Shown here: piece after piece, positions 1 through 8,494 of the stretch | Numbering within the stretch: position 1 is the stretch's first letter | Layout of the letters: each line of letters opens with the position of its first letter | Source of the DNA: Afipia sp. | GTDB taxonomy: Bacteria; Pseudomonadota; Alphaproteobacteria; Rhizobiales; Xanthobacteraceae | Assembly (NCBI GenBank): GCA_017308575.1 | Contig: JAFKEQ010000003.1 | Coordinates: forward strand, 868,001 to 932,000 | Length of the DNA: 64,000 bases | Direction of reading: 5' to 3' | The notes under the pieces: generated by a model | The model's input: the letters and a program-made list of their open reading frames with translations, nothing else | Database searches by the model: none | What the model was told of the DNA's origin: nothing | Translations under genes and position numbers: made by a program

Positions 1-1740
1 CATCTCACGATCACCCTCGCGCAGCTCAATCCCGTTGTCGGCGATGTGGCCGGCAATGCCGCCAAGGCACGCGCGGCGCGGGCGCAGGCCAAGGCCGACG
101 GCGCCGATCTCCTGGTGCTGTCCGAACTTTTCATTGCCGGCTATCCGCCTGAGGATCTCGTGCTCAAGCCGGCGTTTCAAGCCGCATGCCGTGCCGAGAT
201 CGAGGCGCTGGCGCGCGAAACCGCCGACGGCGGTCCTGCGGTTCTGATCGGCACGCCATGGGTGGACGAGGGCCGGCTTTACAACGCCTGTGCGCTGCTG
301 GATGGCGGCCGCATCGCGGCGCTGCGCTTCAAGGTCAATCTTCCGAACTACGGCGTGTTCGATGAAAAGCGCGTATTCGCGCGCGGGCCGGTCTCCGGAC
401 CGATCACCATTCGCGGCGTGCGTGTCGGAATTCCCATCTGTGAAGATACATGGATAGAAGAATCCACCGAATACGAAAATGTCGTCGAATGTCTCGCCGA
501 AACCGGCGCCGAAATCCTGATCGTGCCGAACGGCTCGCCTTATACGCGCGAGAAGAACGACATGCGTCTGTCGGTCTCGGTGGCGCGTGTCGCGGAAAGC
601 GGCCTGCCGCTGATCTATCTCAATCAGGTCGGCGGGCAGGATGAACTGGTGTTTGACGGCTCGTCCTTTGCGCTGAATGCGGACCGCTCGCTGGCGCTTC
701 AGTTGCCGGGCTTTGTCGAGAACATCACCACGGTGCGCTGGACCAAAGGCGAGGGCGGCTGGAGTTGCAAGGGCCCGGTCGCGCCGGTGCTCGACGGCGA
801 CAAGGGTAACTACGCCGCCTGCGTACTGGGCCTGCGCGACTACGTCGGCAAGACCGGATTTCCCGGCGTGCTGCTGGGCGTTTCTGGCGGTATCGACTCG
901 GCGTTGTGCGCGGCGATTGCCGTCGATGCGCTCGGCGCCGACAAGGTGCGCGGCATCATGCTGCCGTTCCGCTTTACCGCGCAGGAGTCGCTCGACGATG
1001 CGGCCAAGCTGGCGAAGGCGCTTGGCATTCAGTACGACGTGCTGCCGATCGCGCAGGCCGTGCAGGGCTTCGAGGACATTCTCAAGCCGGTGTTCGCGGG
1101 GCGCGAGCGAGACGTCACCGAGGAAAACCTGCAGGCCCGCACGCGCGGCGTCCTGCTGATGGCGGTGTCCAACAAGTTCGGTTCGATGCTGGTGACGACC
1201 GGCAACAAGTCCGAAATGTCGGTTGGTTACGCCACGCTCTACGGCGACATGAATGGCGGTTTCAATCCGATCAAGGACATCTACAAGACCGAGGTGTTTC
1301 GGCTGTCGACCCTGCGCAATTCATGGAAGCCGGATGGCGCGCTTGGTCCGTCGGGCGAGGTCATTCCGCCGAACATCATCACGCGTCCGCCGACGGCGGA
1401 ATTGCGCGAGAACCAGACCGATCAGGATTCGCTGCCGCCCTACGATGTGCTGGACGCGATCCTTGAGCGGCTGGTGGAGCGCGAGAATTCTGTCGCCTCC
1501 ATCGTCTCTGAAGGTTTCGATTCCGACACCGTGGCGCGCATCGCACGCCTGCTCAACATCGCGGAGTACAAGCGCCGTCAGGCCGCGCCGGGTGTGAAGG
1601 TGACGCGCAAGAATTTCGGCCGCGATCGGCGCTATCCGATCGTCAACAAATTCCGGGACACCGGCAAGGCGCTGCCCGAGCCGGATCATGCGCTGGTGAC
1701 GCGATCCGGCCGCGGCTCGGCGGAAGCTTTCGAGGGTTGA
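1..1740 (+). CDS. nadE: Glutamine-dependent NAD+ synthase, 5' end outside the window
   Basis: This enzyme makes NAD+ from deamido-NAD+ with ATP, taking ammonia from glutamine. The frame is open from base 1 and already reads LTITLAQLNPVVGD, the usual start of the nitrilase-like amidase domain, so only a few codons are missing; the GTG at 46 is internal. The amidase lysine region (FKVNLPNYGVFDE) and cysteine loop (PICEDTW) are present. The C-terminal synthetase domain has the P-loop GVSGGIDSAL and the adenylation segment TTGNKSEMSVGY. With 579 visible residues it fits the long, two-domain NadE. It ends 2 bases from the convergent DUF2865 gene. Confidence 0.96.
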   Translation, partial: HLTITLAQLNPVVGDVAGNAAKARAARAQAKADGADLLVLSELFIAGYPPEDLVLKPAFQAACRAEIEALARETADGGPAVLIGTPWVDEGRLYNACALLDGGRIAALRFKVNLPNYGVFDEKRVFARGPVSGPITIRGVRVGIPICEDTWIEESTEYENVVECLAETGAEILIVPNGSPYTREKNDMRLSVSVARVAESGLPLIYLNQVGGQDELVFDGSSFALNADRSLALQLPGFVENITTVRWTKGEGGWSCKGPVAPVLDGDKGNYAACVLGLRDYVGKTGFPGVLLGVSGGIDSALCAAIAVDALGADKVRGIMLPFRFTAQESLDDAAKLAKALGIQYDVLPIAQAVQGFEDILKPVFAGRERDVTEENLQARTRGVLLMAVSNKFGSMLVTTGNKSEMSVGYATLYGDMNGGFNPIKDIYKTEVFRLSTLRNSWKPDGALGPSGEVIPPNIITRPPTAELRENQTDQDSLPPYDVLDAILERLVERENSVASIVSEGFDSDTVARIARLLNIAEYKRRQAAPGVKVTRKNFGRDRRYPIVNKFRDTGKALPEPDHALVTRSGRGSAEAFEG

Positions 1741-1742
1741 GT

Positions 1743-2912
1743 TTATCTCGCAGGAATGAACGTCGGCCCGACCGAGCGGATCGGCTTGTTGTCACCGGCC
1801 GCAGGCGCAGATCCAGCGGGAGGCGTCCCGGTTGGCAGCGGCTGGGCATTGGCGGGCGTCGCGACGCTGCCTGCTTTCTTTTGCGCCGGTGCAGGGCCCC
1901 GCGGCTGCGACATACGCTTGGAGCTTTCGTCGGTGACGATGATGTCACCCTGTTGTGCGGCAGCGGCCTTGTCGTCGATGTTCTTCAGTGCGTCGGACCA
2001 AGTTTGGCCGACGGCCTTGCAACTGCAGGTCTTGTCGAATGACTGGCGATACTTGAACGCGTTCGGCGACTGCGCGTAGGGCTGGCCGCTGATCGAGACA
2101 GCCTGATTCATGTCCTCGCCGGGATTGCGATAAGTGAACAAGGTCGCGTCGGCCGCAGGGCATAGCGCCTTGCAGGTCCGCTCATCGTCGGCGAAGCGGC
2201 TAGGCACGGTTGCGAACGAGATCGGGAAATAGTAGCCGTCGCAGCTTCGTGCGCAGACGGTGCGGTAGGTGCCCGAGGCCGCGCCGTTGTCCATCGGCAC
2301 GCCGGGGTTATCGTTATTGCCGCCGCCGAACAGGTTTTCGAGGAAGCCGCCGCCGCTGTTGCGAAGCTGAGCGGCATATTGCGGGCCGCAATTGTTCTGG
2401 GCGAGGGCCATCAGTACCGAGCGACGCTGATTGTCGCGTTCCGGGCTTGCGCCCATGCCGCCGCGCAGCCGCTCCAGATTCGAGGAAATCTGGTCGAGGT
2501 TCTGACGCATCTGCTGGATCTGCGTATTGATCGGCCCGCACTGTGCGGATTGTCCGCTGAACAGCGAGAAAAATCCCGAGCTGTCGCAGCCTTGACGCCG
2601 GGCCTGACCCTGAAGGCGCTCCAGTTCGGCCTGCTGGCGGTTCTGGGCTTCCGCATAACGCCGAATCTGATCGGCCCGGGCAGGGTCGCCGCCGCCATTG
2701 TCGATCGCCGACAGTTGTCCGACCAGCCGCTGGCAGATCGGATTCGGCCCGCCGGGTGGAGGCGGGAAGCCTTGCTGCGCCATCGCGCCATTGCAGACGA
2801 TTACCGCGCTCACGAGCGCAGCGCTGGCAACGATCCGTCGCAGATGAGAGAAATTCGGCAAACTGGCACGATCCGGGTGGCTGACCGCGGCGCGGCCGAC
2901 GGACGCTGACAT
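1743..2912 (-). CDS. DUF2865 domain protein, exported
   Basis: This is a 389-residue protein of unknown function. I chose the ATG at 2912, with GGAAG upstream, over a GTG at 2936. A hydrophobic stretch near residues 27-45 ending in AMA-QQG looks like a signal peptide. The middle is rich in Gln and Arg and likely coiled (QQAELERLQGQ, IQQMRQNLDQISSNLERLRGG). It is followed by a Cys-containing segment (TVCARSCDGYYFPIS, CKALCP, CSCKAVG) typical of DUF2865, and by a Pro/Ala-rich tail. The family is common in Bradyrhizobiaceae and is probably periplasmic. The function is not known. Confidence 0.85.
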   Translation of the reverse strand: MSASVGRAAVSHPDRASLPNFSHLRRIVASAALVSAVIVCNGAMAQQGFPPPPGGPNPICQRLVGQLSAIDNGGGDPARADQIRRYAEAQNRQQAELERLQGQARRQGCDSSGFFSLFSGQSAQCGPINTQIQQMRQNLDQISSNLERLRGGMGASPERDNQRRSVLMALAQNNCGPQYAAQLRNSGGGFLENLFGGGNNDNPGVPMDNGAASGTYRTVCARSCDGYYFPISFATVPSRFADDERTCKALCPAADATLFTYRNPGEDMNQAVSISGQPYAQSPNAFKYRQSFDKTCSCKAVGQTWSDALKNIDDKAAAAQQGDIIVTDESSKRMSQPRGPAPAQKKAGSVATPANAQPLPTGTPPAGSAPAAGDNKPIRSVGPTFIPAR

Positions 2913-3019
2913 ACTAGCTTCCGGCGGCAAGGTCACGTCGATTTACGGCCCGAGATAAGCCAGAGAATCGTGACCAAAAGAAGCCTGGCGGTCAGGTCGG
3001 AACCTGTGGAGGGGTCGTA

Positions 3020-3316
3020 TCAGCGCTCGCAGGTAATGGCGATATATTCACCGTCGACGCGCGAAGCGGTCGAGACCGGGACTGCACCGGTCACCTCGTC
3101 CACGCGGAGACGGTGGTATCCGGTGGCCTGAGCGAAATCGCGTGACTGGCAATAGGCACGTGCGGCCGGAGCACCGCAGCTTTCACCCTTGGCAAGGCAT
3201 TCGTCGACGCCATAGCCATCCGGCTGGTTGGCCACAATGAACACGCGGCTGTCGGCGCGGGTCTCGGCGGTGAGGGACGCAAGGACACACACAGACAACA
3301 TGAACGCAAATCGCAT
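3020..3316 (-). CDS. Small secreted protein of unknown function
   Basis: A 98-residue protein begins with a good signal peptide (MRFAFMLSVCVLASLTAETRA, cleavage expected near residue 21). The mature part is about 77 residues and holds four cysteines (DECLAKGESCG, AYCQS, ITCER), which could form two disulfides in the periplasm. No domain is recognised. It lies downstream of no obvious operon partner and is separated by about 110 bases from the DUF2865 gene on the same strand. Confidence 0.7.
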   Translation of the reverse strand: MRFAFMLSVCVLASLTAETRADSRVFIVANQPDGYGVDECLAKGESCGAPAARAYCQSRDFAQATGYHRLRVDEVTGAVPVSTASRVDGEYIAITCER

Positions 3317-3479
3317 GGATGCACCGGATCGGGAGGGGCCGCGCCCAGATCAATAAGCCCGAACGGTTAAGAATGATTAAGGACGGCGATTCCGTGGCAG
3401 GCGAGGCGTTAAGGCCGCACTGAAAATCGCCTGTGGATGATCTTGACGCGGTCCCCCCGGCTGGACCATTGTGCGCCCC

Positions 3480-3608
3480 ATGAACGGTTCTCTCTCCATT
3501 TCCGGTATCTGCCGCGAGATTATTAGCTAGCGATTCGCTGGCTGGAGCCGTCTTTTCTCACATCGAGATCATTGGACGCCCGGCCGCAAGGCAAGGGATT
3601 GTATTTCC
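3480..3608 (+). promoter_or_regulatory. Possible leader region of cysS
   Basis: The 292-base gap before cysS has no normal gene. Bases 3480-3530 encode a possible 16-codon peptide (MNGSLSISGICREIIS) rich in Ser with one Cys. Its stop codon lies in the 5' arm of a hairpin, AGCTAGCG (3525-3532) / CGCTGGCT (3536-3543), and CTTTTCT follows at about 3552. This resembles an attenuator layout, but no good ribosome site precedes the peptide and a single Cys codon is weak. It may be chance. Confidence 0.2.
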
Positions 3609-5018
3609 ATGGAGCTCAAGCTCTACGACACGCTGACCAAGGAGAAGCAGCCGTTCCGGCCGCTCGATCCGAACAACGTGCGCATGTATGTGTGCGGACC
3701 GACGGTCTACGACTTCGCGCATATCGGCAACGCCCGCCCGGTCATTGTCTTCGACGTGCTGTTCCGCCTGCTGCGGCACGTCTATGGCGAAGGCCATGTC
3801 ACCTATGTCCGCAACATCACCGACGTCGATGACAAGATCAACGATCGCGCGGCCCGCGACTATCCGAGCCTGTCGCTGAACGAGGCGATCCGCAAGGTCA
3901 CCGAGCAGACTGAAAAGCAGTTTCACGAGGATGTCGACGCGTTGGGCTGCTTGCGGCCGACCGTCGAGCCGCGCGCGACCGAGCATATCGCGGAGATGCG
4001 GGCGATCATCGAAAAGCTGATCGCGGGCGGGAATGCCTATGTCGAGCAGGATCACGTCCTGTTCAAGGTGTCGTCCGATCCCAATTACGGCAAGCTGGCC
4101 CGCCGGTCGCTCGACGAAATGCTGGCGGGCGCTCGCGTCGATGTCGCGCCCTACAAGCATGACGCGATGGACTTCGTGCTGTGGAAACCATCGAAGCCGG
4201 GTGAGCCGTCATGGCCGTCGCCGGGCGGCATCACGGTGGAGGGACGTCCGGGCTGGCACATCGAATGCTCCGCGATGTCGTGGAAGCATCTCGGCGAACA
4301 GTTCGACATTCACGGCGGCGGCATCGATCTCGTATTTCCGCATCACGAGAACGAACTGGCGCAGTCCTGCTGTGCATTCCACAAAAATCGCATGGCGAAT
4401 GTCTGGATGCACAACGGCTTCCTGCAGGTCGAAGGCGAGAAGATGTCGAAAAGCCTTGGCAACTTCGTCACGATCCGGGAGTTGCTGGTGGGCTGGCGGG
4501 GCCGTTCATGGCCGGGTGATGCGCTGCGCTTCGCGATGATGCAGACGCATTATCGCTCGCCCATCGATTGGTCGTTGGCCGCATGCGATGCGGCCCTCGC
4601 GACGCTGAAGGATTTCTTCAGTGTGGCCGCACCGACATCGGGGCCGCCGCCTGTGTCGATCGTGGAGGCATTGAGCGACGACCTCAACACGCCGAAGGTC
4701 ATTGCCGAGCTTCATGCCCTGCGAAAGCAGGTTCAGAATATGGGCGACGAGGCATCGATGGCGCTGGGAAATGCACTGTCGTTCCTTGGACTCGATGCCA
4801 CCCGTTTCGCCGCATGGATTTCACAGGCCAATGCCAATGCCGTTTCCAAGGCGGGCAATGTCGATGATCTGATCGTGGCGCGTGCGGAAGCACGTGCGCG
4901 CAAGGATTTCAAGGAATCCGACCGCATCCGCGATGAGCTTGCAGCGCGCGGCATCGTGCTCAAGGACGGCAAGGATGCGGATGGCAACCCGGTGACCACA
5001 TGGGAGATCGCGCGATGA
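3609..5018 (+). CDS. cysS: Cysteinyl-tRNA synthetase
   Basis: This class I aminoacyl-tRNA synthetase charges tRNA-Cys in the cytoplasm. At 469 residues it has the expected length. The HIGH-type signature is FAHIGNAR (about residues 36-43) and the KMSKS loop is [10 protein letters not shown] (about 276-285). Zinc ligands are visible in MYVCGPT, HIECSAM and the HHENE segment. The C-terminal DALR-like region ends with the typical [16 protein letters not shown] stretch. The stop overlaps the start of the next small gene in ATGA, which suggests translational coupling with a short downstream operon. Confidence 0.97.
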   Translation: MELKLYDTLTKEKQPFRPLDPNNVRMYVCGPTVYDFAHIGNARPVIVFDVLFRLLRHVYGEGHVTYVRNITDVDDKINDRAARDYPSLSLNEAIRKVTEQTEKQFHEDVDALGCLRPTVEPRATEHIAEMRAIIEKLIAGGNAYVEQDHVLFKVSSDPNYGKLARRSLDEMLAGARVDVAPYKHDAMDFVLWKPSKPGEPSWPSPGGITVEGRPGWHIECSAMSWKHLGEQFDIHGGGIDLVFPHHENELAQSCCAFHKNRMANVWMHNGFLQVEGEKMSKSLGNFVTIRELLVGWRGRSWPGDALRFAMMQTHYRSPIDWSLAACDAALATLKDFFSVAAPTSGPPPVSIVEALSDDLNTPKVIAELHALRKQVQNMGDEASMALGNALSFLGLDATRFAAWISQANANAVSKAGNVDDLIVARAEARARKDFKESDRIRDELAARGIVLKDGKDADGNPVTTWEIAR

Positions 5019-5128
5019 CCAAGCCCGATACGCCGTTTCCAAAGCATCGCTATTACTACATCGCGCTCAAGTGGCTGCTGATCGTTGTCGCCGTCGTGTT
5101 GGCGCTGAAGCTGGTCAACGTGTGGTGA
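5015..5128 (+). CDS. Small single-pass membrane protein, 37 residues
   Basis: This short frame overlaps the cysS stop in an ATGA. It reads [16 protein letters not shown] and then a hydrophobic run ([18 protein letters not shown]), ending in NVW. It is probably one membrane helix with a short positively charged N-terminus inside the cell. The coupling to cysS and the coupling onward to the acetyltransferase support its being translated. The function is unknown and no family is recognised. Confidence 0.55.
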   Translation: MTKPDTPFPKHRYYYIALKWLLIVVAVVLALKLVNVW

Positions 5129-5133
5129 ACAAG

Positions 5134-5658
5134 ATGGCCCGATCTGTTTCCCAAGTCGGCTTGCGGCCGCTTCTGCCTGCGGACACGCCGGTGCTTGCGG
5201 CGATCTTTGTCGCCAGCGTCGATGAACTGGCCGAAGACGATTACTCCGAATCCCAGCGCGAGGCATGGGCGAGCACCGTCGAGGACGAAGACAAGTTCGG
5301 CAAGCGGCTCGCGGGCCAGCTCACGCTGGTGGCGACCATTGAAAGCTCGCCGGTGGGCTTTGCTTCGCTGAAAGGCAAGGATCATATCGATTTGCTCTAT
5401 GTGCATCCAGGATTTGCGCGGCAGGGCGTCGCCACTGCGTTGTGCGAAGCGCTGGAAAAGCTTGCAGTTGCGCGGGGCGTGACCGCTTTGACGGTCGAAG
5501 CCAGCGATACGGCGGAGCCGTTTTTTGCTGCGCGAGGCTACGCGGCCCAGCAGCGCAATACTGTTTCGATTGGTGACGAATGGCTCACCAACACCACGAT
5601 GAAGAAATCACTGGGCGGCGCAGTGCCGCAAGGCGGGATGCCGGGAAGACTGCCATGA
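5134..5658 (+). CDS. GNAT-family N-acetyltransferase
   Basis: A 174-residue acetyltransferase of the GNAT fold, transferring an acetyl group from acetyl-CoA to an unknown amine. The acetyl-CoA-binding motif A is LLYVHPGFARQGVATALCEAL, with the R/Q-x-x-G-x-G/A signature as RQGVAT, and the AEPFFAARGY motif follows near the C-terminus. I chose ATG 5134, which has GGTGA five bases upstream; GTG 5125, overlapping the previous stop, is an alternative. The end overlaps the cimA start in ATGA, so it is likely co-translated with it. Confidence 0.85.
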   Translation: MARSVSQVGLRPLLPADTPVLAAIFVASVDELAEDDYSESQREAWASTVEDEDKFGKRLAGQLTLVATIESSPVGFASLKGKDHIDLLYVHPGFARQGVATALCEALEKLAVARGVTALTVEASDTAEPFFAARGYAAQQRNTVSIGDEWLTNTTMKKSLGGAVPQGGMPGRLP

Positions 5659-7253
5659 GCCGGGAACGACTTTATCTGTTCGATACGACGCTGCGCGACG
5701 GCGCTCAGACCAACGGTGTCGATTTCACGCTGCACGACAAGCAGATCATCGCGGGCATGCTCGATGATCTTGGCATCGATTATGTCGAGGGCGGTTATCC
5801 GGGCGCGAATCCGTCCGATACGGAATTCTTTGCTGCCAAGCCGAAGTTCGATCATGCAAAGTTCACTGCCTTCGGCATGACGCGACGTGCAGGCCGCTCG
5901 GCGTCCAACGATCCGGGTGTCGCGGCGCTTCTCGAGGCAAAAGCAGATGCTATCTGCTTCGTGGCGAAGTCCTCCGAGTATCAGGTGCGTGTCGCGCTCG
6001 AGACCACCAACGAGGAAAATCTTGCCTCGATCCGCGACAGCGTCAGCACCGCGAAAGCTGCGGGCCGGGAAGTGATGCTCGACTGCGAGCATTTCTTCGA
6101 CGGCTACAGGGAAAACCCGCAGTTTGCTTTGGCCTGCGCCAAGGCCGCTTATGACGGCGGTGCGCGCTGGGTCGTGCTGTGCGACACCAATGGCGGCACC
6201 ATGCCGAACGAAATCGAAGCGATTGTCAGCGCGGTGGTGAAGCAGATTCCCGGGGACCATCTTGGTATCCATACCCATAACGACACCGAGCAGGCGGTGG
6301 CGAATTCTCTGGCCGCGGTGCGCGCGGGGGTGCGGCAGATCCAGGGCACACTGAACGGTCTTGGCGAGCGCTGCGGCAACGCCAACCTCTGCTCGCTGAT
6401 CCCGACGCTGAAGCTGAAGAAGGAATTCGCCGACAGGTTCGAGATCGGCGTGTCGGACGACAAGCTGGCGACGCTGGTCCACGCCTCGCGCGCGCTCGAC
6501 AACATTCTCAACCGCGCGCCGGATCGTCATGCGCCGTATGTCGGCGAAAGCGCCTTCGTGACCAAGACCGGTATTCATGCCTCTGCCGTCCTGAAAGATC
6601 CGCAGACCTACGAGCACATTGCGCCCGAGGCGGTCGGCAATCACCGGAAGGTGCTGGTCTCAGATCAGGCCGGACGCTCCAATGTCATCGCCGCGCTGGA
6701 GCGTGCAGGCCTTCCGTTCGACAAGAACGATGCCAAGCTGACGCGCCTTGTCGAGGAGATGAAGGAGCTGGAAGCGGCAGGCTATGCTTATGAGTCGGCG
6801 AACGCATCGTTCGACCTGCTGGCGCGGCGCACGCTCGGCAAGGTGCCGGATTTCTTCAAGGTTGTGCAGTTCGATGTGAATGTCGAGCAGCGTTACAACG
6901 CGCTGGCCCAGCGGGTCACAGTCGCGATGGCGGTGGTGAAGGTCGATGTCGCGGGCGAAATGCTGATCTCGGCGGCGGAAGGCAACGGCCCGGTGAACGC
7001 GCTCGACGTCGCGTTGCGCAAGGACCTCGGCAAGTATCAGAAGTATATCGATGGATTGAAGCTGGCCGACTACCGTGTGCGTATCCTCAACGGCGGTACG
7101 GAAGCGGTGACGCGTGTGTTGATCGAGAGTGAAGATGAAACGGGCGAGCGCTGGACCACCATCGGTGTGTCACCCAATATCATCGATGCGTCGTTCGAGG
7201 CGTTGATGGATTCGGTCATCTACAAGCTGGTGAAGTCGAACGCGCCGTCATAG
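5655..7253 (+). CDS. cimA: (R)-citramalate synthase
   Basis: This enzyme condenses pyruvate and acetyl-CoA to citramalate, the first step of the threonine-independent route to isoleucine. The protein has 532 residues. The HMGL-like TIM barrel begins FDTTLRDGAQTNGVDFTL, has the metal-binding HTHND motif and the loop LNGLGERCGNAN, and ends in a LeuA-type allosteric domain (about residues 400-525, with the ALDVALRKDL segment). The TNGVDFT segment and overall length fit the long CimA group rather than LeuA or homocitrate synthase. The ATG overlaps the acetyltransferase stop. Confidence 0.92.
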   Translation: MSRERLYLFDTTLRDGAQTNGVDFTLHDKQIIAGMLDDLGIDYVEGGYPGANPSDTEFFAAKPKFDHAKFTAFGMTRRAGRSASNDPGVAALLEAKADAICFVAKSSEYQVRVALETTNEENLASIRDSVSTAKAAGREVMLDCEHFFDGYRENPQFALACAKAAYDGGARWVVLCDTNGGTMPNEIEAIVSAVVKQIPGDHLGIHTHNDTEQAVANSLAAVRAGVRQIQGTLNGLGERCGNANLCSLIPTLKLKKEFADRFEIGVSDDKLATLVHASRALDNILNRAPDRHAPYVGESAFVTKTGIHASAVLKDPQTYEHIAPEAVGNHRKVLVSDQAGRSNVIAALERAGLPFDKNDAKLTRLVEEMKELEAAGYAYESANASFDLLARRTLGKVPDFFKVVQFDVNVEQRYNALAQRVTVAMAVVKVDVAGEMLISAAEGNGPVNALDVALRKDLGKYQKYIDGLKLADYRVRILNGGTEAVTRVLIESEDETGERWTTIGVSPNIIDASFEALMDSVIYKLVKSNAPS

Positions 7254-7282
7254 CATTCGCCGACTGGGCCGGGAGTTCTTCG

Positions 7283-7663
7283 ATGATCGACCATATCTCG
7301 GTGGGTGTTTCTGATATTGCGCGTTCGGCGGTCTTCTACGAGGCCGTCTTCGCGCCGCTTGGGATGGCGAAGCTGGTCGAGCGGCCAGCGACCGTCGGTT
7401 TCGGCAAGACTTATCCGGAGTTCTGGATCAATCTTCGTCCCGGCATGCCGCGCGTGGCGGCCGGAAGCGGCGTGCATATGTGCTTTCGTGCCAGAACCAC
7501 TGAGGACGTCGCAGCGTTTTATGACGCCGCGCTGAAAGCGGGCGGCGCCGATGACGGCCCGCCCGGACTGCGTCCCCATGACCGGGTGAAGTACTTCGCC
7601 GCCTTCGTCACCGATCCGGACGGCAACCGTATCGAGGCGGTGACGTTTCTTAAGGAGGAATAG
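7283..7663 (+). CDS. VOC-family (glyoxalase-like) protein
   Basis: A 126-residue single-module vicinal-oxygen-chelate protein. It starts MIDHISVGVSDIARSAVFYEAVFAPLG and closes with the beta strands AAFVTDPDGNRIEAV; the first His and the last Glu of this pattern are the usual metal ligands. Members are glyoxalases, dioxygenases or resistance proteins, and nothing in this sequence decides between them. It lies 29 bases after cimA on the same strand and may be read from the same message. Confidence 0.85.
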   Translation: MIDHISVGVSDIARSAVFYEAVFAPLGMAKLVERPATVGFGKTYPEFWINLRPGMPRVAAGSGVHMCFRARTTEDVAAFYDAALKAGGADDGPPGLRPHDRVKYFAAFVTDPDGNRIEAVTFLKEE

Positions 7664-7677
7664 GCGCGTCTGGGCGC

Positions 7678-8283
7678 TTACAGGCGGCCGGCGACCTGAT
7701 CGTCCATCAGCTTGGCGGCTTCGGGCATCTCTGCCGCCGCCTGTTGCAGCTTCGGCAGGATATCCTCGACGCGATCCGCAGTCAGAACATCGACCCACAG
7801 ATTGGCGCGGATGAATTCCGTGCGCTTCATGTGATCGACCAGGACGAGCAGGGGGTCCCAGAAACCGGCGATATTGGCGAGCAGGATCGGCTTGCTGTGA
7901 CGGCCGAGCTGCGACCATGTCATTTGCTCGACCAGTTCCTCCAGCGTGCCCACGCCGCCGGGAAATGCGACGAAGGCATCGGAATGTTCGAACATCAGCC
8001 GCTTGCGCTCGTGCATGTCCTTGGTGACGATGACTTCCTGCGCGTCTTTGAGGACATGTTCGCGCTTGGTCAGGAAGGTCGGGATGATACCGGTGACCTT
8101 GCCACCCTGACCGAGCGCGCCGGCTGCGACGGCGCCCATCAGGCCAACGGAGCCGCCGCCATAGACAAGGCCCACGCCATTCTGGGCGAGGACCGCGCCG
8201 AAGGTTGTGGCCGCGTTGACGAATTCAGGATTGGTGCCGGGGCCGGAACCGCAATAAACGCAAACGTTCTTGATTGTACCCAT
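7678..8283 (-). CDS. LOG-family protein (cytokinin riboside monophosphate phosphoribohydrolase type)
   Basis: A 201-residue LOG/TIGR00730 protein. The family cleaves ribose 5-phosphate from nucleoside monophosphates such as cytokinin ribotides or AMP. The hallmark PGGVGTLEE motif is present, together with the Rossmann-like GGGSVGLMG and KRLMFEHSDAFVAFPGG. I chose the ATG at 8283 (MGTIKNVCVYCGSG), which matches the usual family N-terminus; an ATG at 8313 is also in frame. It is divergent from the ABC exporter gene across about 210 bases. Confidence 0.9.
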   Translation of the reverse strand: MGTIKNVCVYCGSGPGTNPEFVNAATTFGAVLAQNGVGLVYGGGSVGLMGAVAAGALGQGGKVTGIIPTFLTKREHVLKDAQEVIVTKDMHERKRLMFEHSDAFVAFPGGVGTLEELVEQMTWSQLGRHSKPILLANIAGFWDPLLVLVDHMKRTEFIRANLWVDVLTADRVEDILPKLQQAAAEMPEAAKLMDDQVAGRL

Positions 8284-8494
8284 ATCTGGCGATGTGGCAT
8301 CGCAATACGACATCGTCAAGACACGGCTTGAGCCCTGCAAGTCTGATATTCCGCAGGACGGGCTTTCTAGAAAAAGAATCGCCGGAATAGGGTGCGAAAA
8401 ACGCCCAAAGGTCCTATATGGCGGTCATGATTTTCCCAGCACAACGCGCCCGCCGCGCGGGGCCGTATGCAGCCTTCGAGGCGACTGACATTTA

